DNA of 64,000 nucleotides from Evansella halocellulosilytica (GTDB lineage Bacteria > Bacillota > Bacilli > Bacillales > Salisediminibacteriaceae), in assembly GCF_002335745.1 (NCBI RefSeq), contig NZ_NIST01000001.1, forward strand, positions 2,581,370 to 2,645,369. The letters are read 5' to 3'. Under the pieces are notes generated by a model. The model was not told where the DNA came from. It saw only the letters and a list, made by a program, of their open reading frames with translations, and searched no databases. Positions 54,299 to 62,733 of this stretch are shown here, piece by piece; the stretch's first letter is position 1; each line of letters begins with the position of its first letter. The position numbers were made by a program, and so were the translations under genes.

Positions 54299-55735
54299 AT
54301 GAAAACGGACAAGTGGATAACGAAGTTTGAACCTTTTGCTGGACGCCTCATTGAAAAATATCAAGTTCCTGGTACTGCGCTAGCAGTCTCACATCATGGA
54401 AAAATGATTTACAAGGAAGGTAAAGGGTATCGCAACGTTGATGAAAAGCTTGAAGTGACAGAGAATACACTCTTTGGGATTGCTTCAATAACAAAATCAT
54501 TTACCGCGATTGCGATTATGCAATTACAGGAGAGGGGAAGCCTTACGGTCAATGACCCGGTCGTTCGTTATTTACCAGAATTTAAGACGAGTGACCCAGC
54601 ACATACTGAACGCGTAACAATTCATCATTTTCTTACCCATACATCTGGACTCCCAACATTGCCGACGCTTTACTATGCAATGAAACGTACGATGGAAAAT
54701 GATTCGTCAATCTCCGAGCAACAAATGGAACGGTTAAATGAACATGAACCAATTGATGATTACGAACAGCTAATGAGCTTTGTTGGCGAATTAACCTTTG
54801 ATCTATTAGGTGAGCCGGGAACAGAATTTAGCTATTCAAATGATGCATATGCCTTACTAGGTGCGATTGTTGAGCGAGTGAGTGGGATGCCGTATGACGA
54901 ATATGTGACAGAAAATATTTTGAAGCCTCTAAACATGACCTCAAGTACATTTGATTTAAATCGTGTGATACATGCAGAAGATGTAACGACGTTGTACGCA
55001 TCGAAAGAAGAAGACGGTGAAAAAGAAATCTATAAATCAGACGTGTGGTGGGATGCACCAGCGATGTTAGCAGGTGGTTTTCTTAGGTCAACATTGAAAG
55101 ATATGATGAAATACACAGAACTCTATTTGAATGATGGCACTGTTCATCACTCTCGAATTCTTACTCCAGAAAGTTTGCGTGAAATGGTACATCCTCATGT
55201 TCAATATGAGAAAAATAAATATTACGGGTACGGACTGATGATCACTCCTGATTACAATGGAGCGACATTAGTCGAACATGGCGGAAGCTTGAAAGGAGTT
55301 TCATCTCATTTAAGTGTCGTTCCAGAAAAAAGATTAGCCGGTGTCGTATTAACGAACATTGTTGGTGTACCTGTTTCATCGCTGTTGTTAGGAGCGCTTA
55401 ATGCTGTACAAGGAGTAGAACCGGATACTCCGCTGCAAACGTATCAAGATTACGAAGTTCAGGCTGATCTTCTTGAGAAGTATTGTGGGACATTTACTTC
55501 TGGAGAAGGTGCAGAAATTAATGTGACTAAAAAAGATAATCAGCTTCTTTTTGAATCAGAAGGAGAAAGTTATTCGATGAGACCGGTCGATCGTCATTTA
55601 TTTACAGTGGAAATGAATGAATCGGAAACACCGGTTCGCTTTTTAGTCAATGATGAACAAGAGGTATATGGTATTTTTCTAGGAGTGAGACAGTTACTAA
55701 AAGGTGAAGTCGAGCAAAAGTCAGAAAGTGTATAA
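54299..55735 (+). CDS. Serine hydrolase, class C beta-lactamase/PBP type
   Basis: A 478-residue serine hydrolase. SxxK motif in SITK (~55-60 from this start), YSN for the YxN motif, and HGGS for the third motif. A ~100-residue C-terminal DUF3471-like barrel follows (YCGTFTSGEG). No signal peptide is seen, so it is cytoplasmic or poorly predicted. Such proteins include D-aminopeptidases, esterases and PbpE-like enzymes. GAGGGGAG spaces best to the ATG at 54299, although 54269 and 54293 are in frame. Confidence 0.83.
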   Translation: MKTDKWITKFEPFAGRLIEKYQVPGTALAVSHHGKMIYKEGKGYRNVDEKLEVTENTLFGIASITKSFTAIAIMQLQERGSLTVNDPVVRYLPEFKTSDPAHTERVTIHHFLTHTSGLPTLPTLYYAMKRTMENDSSISEQQMERLNEHEPIDDYEQLMSFVGELTFDLLGEPGTEFSYSNDAYALLGAIVERVSGMPYDEYVTENILKPLNMTSSTFDLNRVIHAEDVTTLYASKEEDGEKEIYKSDVWWDAPAMLAGGFLRSTLKDMMKYTELYLNDGTVHHSRILTPESLREMVHPHVQYEKNKYYGYGLMITPDYNGATLVEHGGSLKGVSSHLSVVPEKRLAGVVLTNIVGVPVSSLLLGALNAVQGVEPDTPLQTYQDYEVQADLLEKYCGTFTSGEGAEINVTKKDNQLLFESEGESYSMRPVDRHLFTVEMNESETPVRFLVNDEQEVYGIFLGVRQLLKGEVEQKSESV

Positions 55736-55747
55736 AGAAATCAGTTG

Positions 55748-55785
55748 AAAGTACATGGGGAATCAATAGCCATGTACTTTTTGTT
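55748..55785 (+). terminator. Terminator of the serine hydrolase gene
   Basis: AAAGTACATGG/CCATGTACTTT, a perfect 11-bp stem followed by TTTGTTG. Confidence 0.85.
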
Positions 55786-56009
55786 GTAGTGCTGTTCACG
55801 ATTTTGATCGGACAACAAGTGCGCGATGACCTCGAAAATCATGGTTTTACAAAGGAATGGGAGGACCCTGTAGTCACCACATCCGTGTGGAAGCTCGTGA
55901 TGTAACGTTTGTGGCTCTTTTTGTCCTCCTTTTTAAACACGCATTAGGGATAATTTTCCCTGGCTTGCAAAAAATAATTGTACAACCTTTAATAGCCGGA
56001 GGAAGGGTC

Positions 56010-56645
56010 ATGTTTTACAAACTGCTTAAGTTTATTGCCAAAATTATTATTCCAATCAAATATAAAATTAAAGTGTTTCATGAGAACGATCAATTGCCTT
56101 CAGGTGCTTTTATCGTTTCTTCTAACCATACGAGCTGTCTCGATCCAATCGTAATTAGCTTACTATTAAAGAGAGACATTCATTTTTTAGCAAAAGCTGA
56201 ACTATTCCAAAATAAATTATCCAATTTGTTTTTTAAAGGGCTACTTGCAATTCCTGTTGATCGACGTAAAGGAAACAGGATAAAGCCTGTCAGAAGTGCA
56301 TTAAGGCTTTTAAAGAAGGGAGAGGTTGTCGGAATCTTCCCAGAAGGATCGAGGATGAAGGAAGGTGAAAGGGTGCCACCTAAAAACGGTGTAGCTTTTT
56401 TAGGTTTAAAAGGAGATGTCCCAGTTTTACCTGTTGCCATCTCTCTTTCGAAAAAAAGAAAATGGTTTAGAGAAGAAGCGTTGATTCATTTTGGTACACC
56501 AATAGATATATCAACAGTTGGACTAACTCATTACAGCGAACTTGCAGCTTATATTTTTAACCAATCTCTTGAATTATTACCGGGAGAAAGAAGGACGGTT
56601 CATATAAACCTCAATGTTGAATCAAAAAAGGAAATGAAGCAATAA
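56010..56645 (+). CDS. 1-acyl-glycerol-3-phosphate acyltransferase (PlsC-like)
   Basis: A 211-residue membrane-associated acyltransferase. Catalytic NHTSCLDP (HX4D motif), the FPEGSR block and the VPVLPVAI segment are those of PlsC. It makes phosphatidic acid from lysophosphatidic acid, or acylates a related lipid. The frame opens at 55857, but CCGGAGGAAGG before the ATG at 56010 gives normal length and a membrane-inserting N-terminus. Confidence 0.87.
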   Translation: MFYKLLKFIAKIIIPIKYKIKVFHENDQLPSGAFIVSSNHTSCLDPIVISLLLKRDIHFLAKAELFQNKLSNLFFKGLLAIPVDRRKGNRIKPVRSALRLLKKGEVVGIFPEGSRMKEGERVPPKNGVAFLGLKGDVPVLPVAISLSKKRKWFREEALIHFGTPIDISTVGLTHYSELAAYIFNQSLELLPGERRTVHINLNVESKKEMKQ

Positions 56646-56735
56646 AGCTAATAGAGGAGCTATTTTTAACTATGAGAATTGATAAAAAATATATGGACAA
56701 TCGTATAACGTCAACTAAAGTTTGGATGAAACCCC

Positions 56736-56789
56736 AAAAGTCGTATACATAAAGGCTGTGACGAGAGTCGTTAAAATGTATACGACTTT
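56736..56789. terminator. Hairpin between convergent genes
   Basis: AAAGTCGTATACAT pairs perfectly with ATGTATACGACTTT across a 25-nt loop; it lies between the acyltransferase and the convergent phosphatase-superfamily gene and may end both. Confidence 0.7.
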
Positions 56790-56810
56790 ATGAAATGACT
56801 ATTTGATATT

Positions 56811-58307
56811 TTACATAAGTGATATTTCGTCCTCGTCAGCTGTCAGTTGAAGAATCCACTCTTTCATATCGACCATACGTAAGTATTTTGGCGACGAATT
56901 TGTACCAGTAACGATCATTGGAATATTTGTGTCATTTGCATGGATTCCACCATGACTTGCCCCGCCTACATGAGTTGGGGTACTTTCTCCAATGAATTGA
57001 TAATCGGGTTTGACGGTTGTTACGACGAAGTCTCCTTCATGTGAAGTTAAAGAGCTATGAAGTCGTTTTAATGCATCTGGATAATCTCCGTAATCAATCC
57101 CTTGTCCTTCAACTTTTAAATCGAGAATGGATTCATCACCGTCAATTTTCCAAGTTTGATTATAAATATCTTTAAAATCACCGTTTGGTTTAAATTTAAA
57201 TGTCTCATCTGTTCCACTGCTTGTAACAAAATACCAATCATCAGATTTCCATGCAATGATCTCTATGCGATCATCACTTTGTAACTTTTCAACAATAGCT
57301 GATATAGGAACTTCATTCGTATTTAATGAATAGATAAAGCATGAGCGAAGATTAATCGCTAATACAATGTCGTCCTCTTTACGCACACCTTTTCTCAGCT
57401 TTGTGATTTTAAAAGGCTGTAACAGTTTACGTAAGTCAACAGAAGCTGTTTCTTTATTATTTGTAATTCTTGATTGCCCATTATCCCCTATTAAAATCCA
57501 TATGTGATTTTCTAAAGCTTGTTCCCAGCTTTCAAATGTATCTAATATTGTTTGTAATTGCTGATCCATCTCCTTGATTCCTTTAATATCCATTGGACCA
57601 TGTTTATGGACATTCTTATCATGGTCAGGTAAATAGACAATTGAAAATTGAGGAAGCTGATGATTTTTTACTAACTCGGAAAACTCTTGCACCGAATAAT
57701 TATTATTAAAACCAAAGTTATTCCATAAGTGACTATATTTTTTATTGCTACTAAACCCTGCCAATCTGCCGTATACAAATGTTGAAGGGGTTTTTACGTG
57801 TAAATTCTTTTCAATGGCTACAAAAAAACGAACGAGTGGCGGAATGGTCATCGTATTTTCGATACTACCTCGGTGCATGAGTGTATTAATAGATGCTGAT
57901 TCCTTGCCTAGCTCATGTAATTCTTCATGGATCGTTTTTGTGTCAGGGTTTAAGTAAGACTGGTTTAAGTGATAAAAAATATCATATAAACTTCTTGTTA
58001 ACCCGAGCTTCATCAATTCAAATACATGTGTACCATGATTGATGATCCGGTTCTGGTTTTGGCTGTACCAAACGAGAGCTGGAATACGATGTTCATCGCA
58101 ATATTTACCTGTTAATAGCGTACTCTCTACATTGACAGACATTGCTGGAAAAGGGGTAACGACATTTGGGTAATAATTTCCATGTTCCATAAAATATGAA
58201 AGAGCAGGCATATTTTCTTCTTTTAATGCAAGCTGAAGAGGCTTGTCCATTAGTGTGTCAAGCATAATCATAATGACACTTTGGTGATCTGTTTTATCAG
58301 TGGTCAA
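56811..58307 (-). CDS. Alkaline-phosphatase-superfamily phosphodiesterase
   Basis: A 498-residue protein of the type I phosphodiesterase/nucleotide pyrophosphatase group. Metal ligands and nucleophile region: MIMLDTLMDKPLQ, PNVVTPFPAMSVNVESTLLTG (Ser/Thr nucleophile), then LPDHDKNVHKHGP, ILIGDNGQSR and a late SHGGIHANDTNIPM. No signal peptide is present. Possible substrates are nucleotide or phosphonate/phosphate esters. GGGGGGA precedes a TTG start at 58307. Confidence 0.8.
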   Translation of the reverse strand: MTTDKTDHQSVIMIMLDTLMDKPLQLALKEENMPALSYFMEHGNYYPNVVTPFPAMSVNVESTLLTGKYCDEHRIPALVWYSQNQNRIINHGTHVFELMKLGLTRSLYDIFYHLNQSYLNPDTKTIHEELHELGKESASINTLMHRGSIENTMTIPPLVRFFVAIEKNLHVKTPSTFVYGRLAGFSSNKKYSHLWNNFGFNNNYSVQEFSELVKNHQLPQFSIVYLPDHDKNVHKHGPMDIKGIKEMDQQLQTILDTFESWEQALENHIWILIGDNGQSRITNNKETASVDLRKLLQPFKITKLRKGVRKEDDIVLAINLRSCFIYSLNTNEVPISAIVEKLQSDDRIEIIAWKSDDWYFVTSSGTDETFKFKPNGDFKDIYNQTWKIDGDESILDLKVEGQGIDYGDYPDALKRLHSSLTSHEGDFVVTTVKPDYQFIGESTPTHVGGASHGGIHANDTNIPMIVTGTNSSPKYLRMVDMKEWILQLTADEDEISLM

Positions 58308-58340
58308 AAAAATCCCCCCATTTCAATCGTTTAAAAAGGA

Positions 58341-58484
58341 TGTTCAAAAAGTCCGGGAAAAATAGCTTTCGTATCTCCGCGTTGACTCGTTTCTCTGTTA
58401 CTCATGTATGAATACCATACGCTTCATTACTCAAAACTTCGTCGCTTTGATCTACTCGTTTCTTTTTGTCCACCTTTTTGAACA
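58341..58484. repeat. MITE-like element with TGTTCAAAAAG terminal repeats
   Basis: About 144 bp flanked by inverted TGTTCAAAAAG ends (left continues TCCGGGAAAAA; right, read inward, GTGGACAAAAA). It is non-coding. Similar 'TGTTCAAAAAGG' elements are, to my knowledge, dispersed in Bacillus genomes. It lies in the 317-bp gap before the phosphodiesterase gene start and may supply its promoter region. Confidence 0.7.
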
Positions 58485-58580
58485 CACACTTAAAATGTAT
58501 TTGTCAAATCATTCTAATTAGTATTATTTCAGGTAGTTTATGTTTTTATGTAGTGACCCTACATCTTTATATAATTGATA

Positions 58581-58613
58581 AAAAAATGCACTTGGCATAA
58601 CGTGCCAAGTGCA
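58581..58613 (-). terminator. Terminator of the SDR gene
   Basis: TGCACTTGGCA-TAACG-TGCCAAGTGCA stem, followed on the minus strand by T6. Confidence 0.88.
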
Positions 58614-58624
58614 GTGGATTTGAT

Positions 58625-59503
58625 CTATCCATTCACGATATCTCCTCCATTTACATGAAGGACTTGTCCTGAAACATAAGAAGAATCATCAGAAGCTAAG
58701 TAGACGTAACTCGGTGCCAATTCAGCAGGGTGACCAGGTCTTCCCATCGGACTACTTGTCCCGAAATTAGCTACTTGATCTGCAGGGAAGGAGGCTGGGA
58801 TTAACGGAGTCCAAATCGGTCCAGGAGCGACTGCATTGACACGTATTCCCGAGCTGACAAGATTTTCTGATAGTGAGCGGGTTAAAGCGACCATCGCTCC
58901 TTTCGTAGCAGCATAATCCATTAATTCAGGCATTCCTTTATACGCGACGATCGAAACGGTATTTATAATCGTGCTTCCCTCCTTTAGGTGGGGACGAGCT
59001 GCTTTTATGAAGTGAAAGCAAGAAAAAATGTTTGTTTGAAAGGTCCGTTCCAATTGTGCACTCGATATATCTTCAATTTTTTCTTGGTAATGTTGTTCTG
59101 CTGCATTGTTTATTAAGCAATCTAATTGTCCAAATTGATTGATTGTTCGTTGGACGGCTTCCTGACAAAATTGCTCAACACCGACATCACCGGATATTAG
59201 TAAACATTGTCCGCCAACGCGTTCGACTTCTGCTTTTGTTTTTTCTGCATCTTCATGTTCATCTAAATAAATGAGTGACAATTTAGCTCCTTCTTTTGCA
59301 AATGCAATGGCAACTGCGCGTCCGATTCCGCTGTCACCGCCAGTTAATAAAACGACTTTATCTTTTAACTTGTTTGTGCCTTTATAGTTTGGATCGTCAT
59401 AAATCGGTAACGGATTCATTTCGGATTCGAATCCAGGCTGCCGGTTTTGGGTTTGTGCTGGCTGACCATTTGTCTGCTTATCTTTTATATCTTGATATTT
59501 CAT
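58625..59503 (-). CDS. SDR oxidoreductase, general stress protein type
   Basis: A 292-residue short-chain dehydrogenase with an N-terminal extension rich in Gln/Asn/Pro (to ~45), NAD(P) motif TGGDSGIG, NNAA, and YAATK for Tyr and Lys. The extension and GPIWTPLIP segment match the YdaD/YhdF/YhxC-like group of B. subtilis, several of which belong to the sigma-B stress regulon. Substrate unknown. AAGGAGTG precedes the ATG. Confidence 0.87.
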   Translation of the reverse strand: MKYQDIKDKQTNGQPAQTQNRQPGFESEMNPLPIYDDPNYKGTNKLKDKVVLLTGGDSGIGRAVAIAFAKEGAKLSLIYLDEHEDAEKTKAEVERVGGQCLLISGDVGVEQFCQEAVQRTINQFGQLDCLINNAAEQHYQEKIEDISSAQLERTFQTNIFSCFHFIKAARPHLKEGSTIINTVSIVAYKGMPELMDYAATKGAMVALTRSLSENLVSSGIRVNAVAPGPIWTPLIPASFPADQVANFGTSSPMGRPGHPAELAPSYVYLASDDSSYVSGQVLHVNGGDIVNG

Positions 59504-59597
59504 GAAATCACTCCTTAAATTGTTTTATGTTCAAGAAAAGCACCTATTTTATATAGGGTGTCTTTATTAAACTTTCAATAACCAAAAAAATAATAGT

Positions 59598-59642
59598 TTG
59601 ACAACTCTGACATCTTAATTTAGAATTTAACTTGTAATACAA
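59598..59642 (+). promoter_or_regulatory. Promoter with FadR-type operator of the GntR gene
   Basis: TTGACA (59598-59603), a 17-bp spacer and TAGAAT (59621-59626) form a near-consensus sigma-A promoter. TTGTAATACAA at 59632-59642 fits the FadR-subfamily operator TNGTNNNACNA and covers the expected transcription start, so the regulator probably represses itself. Confidence 0.7.
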
Positions 59643-59694
59643 CTAACAACATACAACTAACAACTTAAAATATTTTAAATGAAGGTGATGGGTG

Positions 59695-60405
59695 ATGATT
59701 GAGGAGACAAAGAGAGGTAAACTCTCAGATATTGTTTTGCAAGATATTTTGAAAAAAATCATGGTTGGTGATTATAAGGCAAATGAATATCTTCCAAGTG
59801 AAAATGAACTTTGTACGATTTATCAAGTAAGCAGAGTCACAATAAGAGAAGCCATTAGAGGATTAGCAGAAAGAGGATTTGTGGAGCGTCAGCAAGGAAA
59901 AGGTGTACTAGTGATTAATAAAAGTGATGAAATTGTTTCAAATGCAATATACTCCATGATTTTAAGGAATTCTGTTGAGCAAAAACATGTCTTAGAAGTG
60001 AGAAAAACAGTTGAATTACAGACAGCTAGATTAGCTGCACAAAGGGCAACAGAAGATAATATTCAGGAGATGAAGGAAGCACTGGAGTCAATGAAAACTG
60101 TAAGTTCTTCTATTGAAGAGTACATTGCAAGTGACATGAAGTTCCATTTAGCGATTGCGAAAGCTTCTAAAAATATCGTATTCGAATCAATTATTAAAGC
60201 TTTAGAACCACTACTAACAGATAACATCCAATCAACGGTCGATACAAATGATCGCCCTGAACTGACTATGAAATTCCATGAAAACATTTATAAACAAATT
60301 CTATTAAAGAATCCAAACGCAGCAGAACAAAGTATGAGAGAACACTTAGAAGCAACGGAAACAAGGTTAAAGGTAGCAGAAGAGCAGAAAAATATAGATG
60401 ACTGA
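59695..60405 (+). CDS. FadR/GntR-family transcriptional regulator
   Basis: A 236-residue regulator: N-terminal winged helix of GntR type (YLPSENELCTIYQVSRVTIREAIRGLAERGFVERQQGKG split over two strands) and a C-terminal all-helical FCD domain with the metal-binding pattern Asp...His (DMKFHLAIAKAS) and a late His in MREHLEAT. FCD regulators sense carboxylic acids. It stands just before a tricarboxylate transporter operon in the same direction and most likely controls it. ATG 59695 follows AAGGTGAT. Confidence 0.9.
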   Translation: MIEETKRGKLSDIVLQDILKKIMVGDYKANEYLPSENELCTIYQVSRVTIREAIRGLAERGFVERQQGKGVLVINKSDEIVSNAIYSMILRNSVEQKHVLEVRKTVELQTARLAAQRATEDNIQEMKEALESMKTVSSSIEEYIASDMKFHLAIAKASKNIVFESIIKALEPLLTDNIQSTVDTNDRPELTMKFHENIYKQILLKNPNAAEQSMREHLEATETRLKVAEEQKNIDD

Positions 60406-60465
60406 AATATAAAATGACCATAATTTTAGGTCTATTTAAGTTAAATGTCTATCCTTTAAATAAAA

Positions 60466-60479
60466 TGTAAGCGTTATTA
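60466..60479 (+). promoter_or_regulatory. cre-like site upstream of tctC
   Basis: TGTAAGCGTTATTA matches the CcpA consensus TGWAARCGYTWNCW at 13 of 14 positions, 165 bp before tctC. It suggests carbon catabolite control of tricarboxylate uptake. The remaining bases of this 238-bp gap show no gene. Confidence 0.5.
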
Positions 60480-60643
60480 TTGGTGAGCGGATGGAAGTTT
60501 AAAGTCCAAAGGAGAAATGAAAGGAATAGAAGGTGGTGGTAAATGACCTCAGTCGTTTATCAAAGAGTAACTGATTCATGATGACTTAAATTCAGGGGTT
60601 ATTAAAGGAAGAAAAAACTATTTTAACGGAGGGAAGTGCTTAA

Positions 60644-61639
60644 ATGGGTAAAAGTAGAAGGTATTTATTCATTATGTTAGTTTTATCTGTATTTGTAATA
60701 TTTGCAGCTTGTAGTACAGACGGCTCGGGCGAAAGCAATACTTCTGGTGATGGTGAGGTAGAATATCCAAACAGTACGATTGAAATTGTAGTTCCGTGGG
60801 CTGCAGGTGGAAGTAGTGATTTAACTGCAAGGGCTTTAGCCGAGGCAATGAGTACAATCATTGATCAAAATGTCGTAGTTGTCAATAGAGAAGGAGCTGG
60901 AGGAACAATTGCAACATCAGATGTTGCCCAACAACAACCTGATGCCCATACTCTCCTTTTTAACGCGGTTGGTGTTTTTACAACACAAAAGGTATTGAAT
61001 GAAGTTTCATATTCAATTGATGATTTTCGAGCAGTAACGGGGTTAACATATGAGCCAATTGTATTACTTGTCAATGCTGACTCTCCATGGGAGTCAATAG
61101 ATGACTTAGCAGCAGAAACAGACAGGGTTACATATGGTCATTCCGGTGCAGGTGGATTGCCAGATTTAGCTCAAGCTTCTTTTTATGAACAGGCAGGGGT
61201 TGATGCTGAAAGTGTTGCATACGAGGGACAGAATCCTGCAGTGACCGCTTTACTTGGGAATCACGTGGATACGGTAGCAGCTCACCCAGGAGACACGATG
61301 CAGCATGTAGAGTCTGGAGATTTAAGAGTATTAGGAATATTTTCCCCAGAACGATTTGATGATATACCAGATGTTCCGACATTTGAAGAAAATGGGTATC
61401 CAATTGACATGAGTGTTTGGAAGTATCTACTTGTTTCTAAAGAAACTCCAGATAATGTTTTAGATAAGTTGACTGACATTGTTAATGAAGCATTAGAACA
61501 TCCAGAATATACCGAATTTTTAGAAACTTCTAACCTGACTCCTCAGCATATATCAGGAGAAGAAGTAATTGAAAGGTTAGAGAGCAATGCAGAAGAACAT
61601 GGTGAAGCGATTAGAAATATGGGGCTTTCAAATGAATAG
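60644..61639 (+). CDS. tctC: Tripartite tricarboxylate transporter, substrate-binding lipoprotein
   Basis: A 331-residue TctC/Bug-family binding protein: lipobox FAACS, short linker, then the classical opening IEIVVPWAAGGSSDLTARALAE and VVNREGAGGTIAT loop that cradle the carboxylate. It delivers citrate or another di/tricarboxylate to the TctAB membrane pair. CGGAGGGAAG precedes the ATG. It is the first structural gene after the FadR-type regulator. Confidence 0.92.
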   Translation: MGKSRRYLFIMLVLSVFVIFAACSTDGSGESNTSGDGEVEYPNSTIEIVVPWAAGGSSDLTARALAEAMSTIIDQNVVVVNREGAGGTIATSDVAQQQPDAHTLLFNAVGVFTTQKVLNEVSYSIDDFRAVTGLTYEPIVLLVNADSPWESIDDLAAETDRVTYGHSGAGGLPDLAQASFYEQAGVDAESVAYEGQNPAVTALLGNHVDTVAAHPGDTMQHVESGDLRVLGIFSPERFDDIPDVPTFEENGYPIDMSVWKYLLVSKETPDNVLDKLTDIVNEALEHPEYTEFLETSNLTPQHISGEEVIERLESNAEEHGEAIRNMGLSNE

Positions 61640-61706
61640 GGTTTGAAATTAAAAGGGGGGATTTCCACTTTCACCCCCTATATTACTTAGGTAAGTTGGT
61701 GAGAAG

Positions 61707-62159
61707 ATGATTCGTAAAGAACGCAATATATGGTTGTTTTTTTTAATAGGTGGCCTATTGGTTTGGCAAATAATAATTCCTTCTCAGGTTCAAGTTAGTC
61801 AAAATAGCTCTAATTATGGCCCGGATTTTTTCCCAACTTTATTGGCTATTATTGTTGTTATTATAAGCGGTGCATCCTTTTTAGGAACATTTATAAAAAA
61901 ATCAGAAAGTGATAGTGATGAAGCAACAAAATCACAGGATAGTGGAAATGTATGGATAGGTATTGTGGTATTTTTGATTACCGTTGGCTATGTTTTTATT
62001 GCAGAATTAATTGGTTTTATACCAGCATCATTGATTTCTATGCTATTAATCATGTTGCTCCTCTCCGTAAAGAAGTGGTATTTCTATCTCATCATGATTG
62101 TATTCATTATTGCAGTACATTATATTTTTGAAAATATTCTATATATTAGACTTCCTTAA
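61707..62159 (+). CDS. tctB: Tripartite tricarboxylate transporter, small membrane subunit
   Basis: A 150-residue TctB protein with four helices; NYGPDFFPTLLAIIVVIISG after the first helix and a Ser/Asp-rich loop before helix 3 fit the family. It forms the small membrane subunit with TctA. GGTGAG lies before the ATG. It follows tctC after 67 bp, but tctA begins only 574 bp later, which is unusual. Confidence 0.87.
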   Translation: MIRKERNIWLFFLIGGLLVWQIIIPSQVQVSQNSSNYGPDFFPTLLAIIVVIISGASFLGTFIKKSESDSDEATKSQDSGNVWIGIVVFLITVGYVFIAELIGFIPASLISMLLIMLLLSVKKWYFYLIMIVFIIAVHYIFENILYIRLP

Positions 62160-62733
62160 ATAATACTTAACTAGGTTTCCTGCAAAATACATGTTCAAAT
62201 CGAATTGCGTCTATAATTGCGAAAATAAAATGAACATTCTTAACCATTTGGCAACCGAGTGTCAACTTTATGTTAGCGTTGAAACTCTTTCTTACGAAGT
62301 CGTAAATGATCATTTTTACATTTGCACACGGAATTATATTGATTGATGGAAGAATCAATATTTCTCAAATTCGTCAATGACCACTGAATTAAAGAAACCT
62401 ACATAGCTCGTTTTCTCAACAAGTTACCAAGCTGTCTAAGTTATGTGACAAAATAGCGCAACCTGTTTATTCTATACCATCAAATAAAATCGAACAATAT
62501 GAACCCACCACAATGAAACTATATGGCCTTTCCATCCGAATAGAGAAAAATGGTTATCCAATACTTCTCTATCTTTTTGGTGGAAAGATCAATCTTACAT
62601 TGGAAATTAGTGTAGTTAACCACCTCATATATGGGGATATTTTGAAATTGTCAGTTAAAACGCAAAATGTATGCCCTAGGGATACTGATAAAAAATCCAA
62701 GAATTAAGTAGTTAACATAAAAGGGTGAAAAAT
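62160..62733. other. 574-bp insert between tctB and tctA
   Basis: No supported gene. A 63-codon minus-strand frame (62167-62358) and a 64-codon plus-strand frame (62513-62707) are open, but neither has a ribosome site or a family I recognise. TctB and TctA are normally adjacent or overlapping, so this looks like inserted or decayed material; no inverted-repeat ends were found. The tctA promoter could lie in the right part. Confidence 0.5.

Noticed and set aside
55790-55906. 38-codon frame ending before the acyltransferase
   Set aside because: It overlaps a strong terminator, and no usable start codon with a ribosome site was found.
62513-62707. 64-codon plus-strand frame between tctB and tctA
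   Set aside because: No ribosome site and no recognisable family; treated as part of the unexplained insert.
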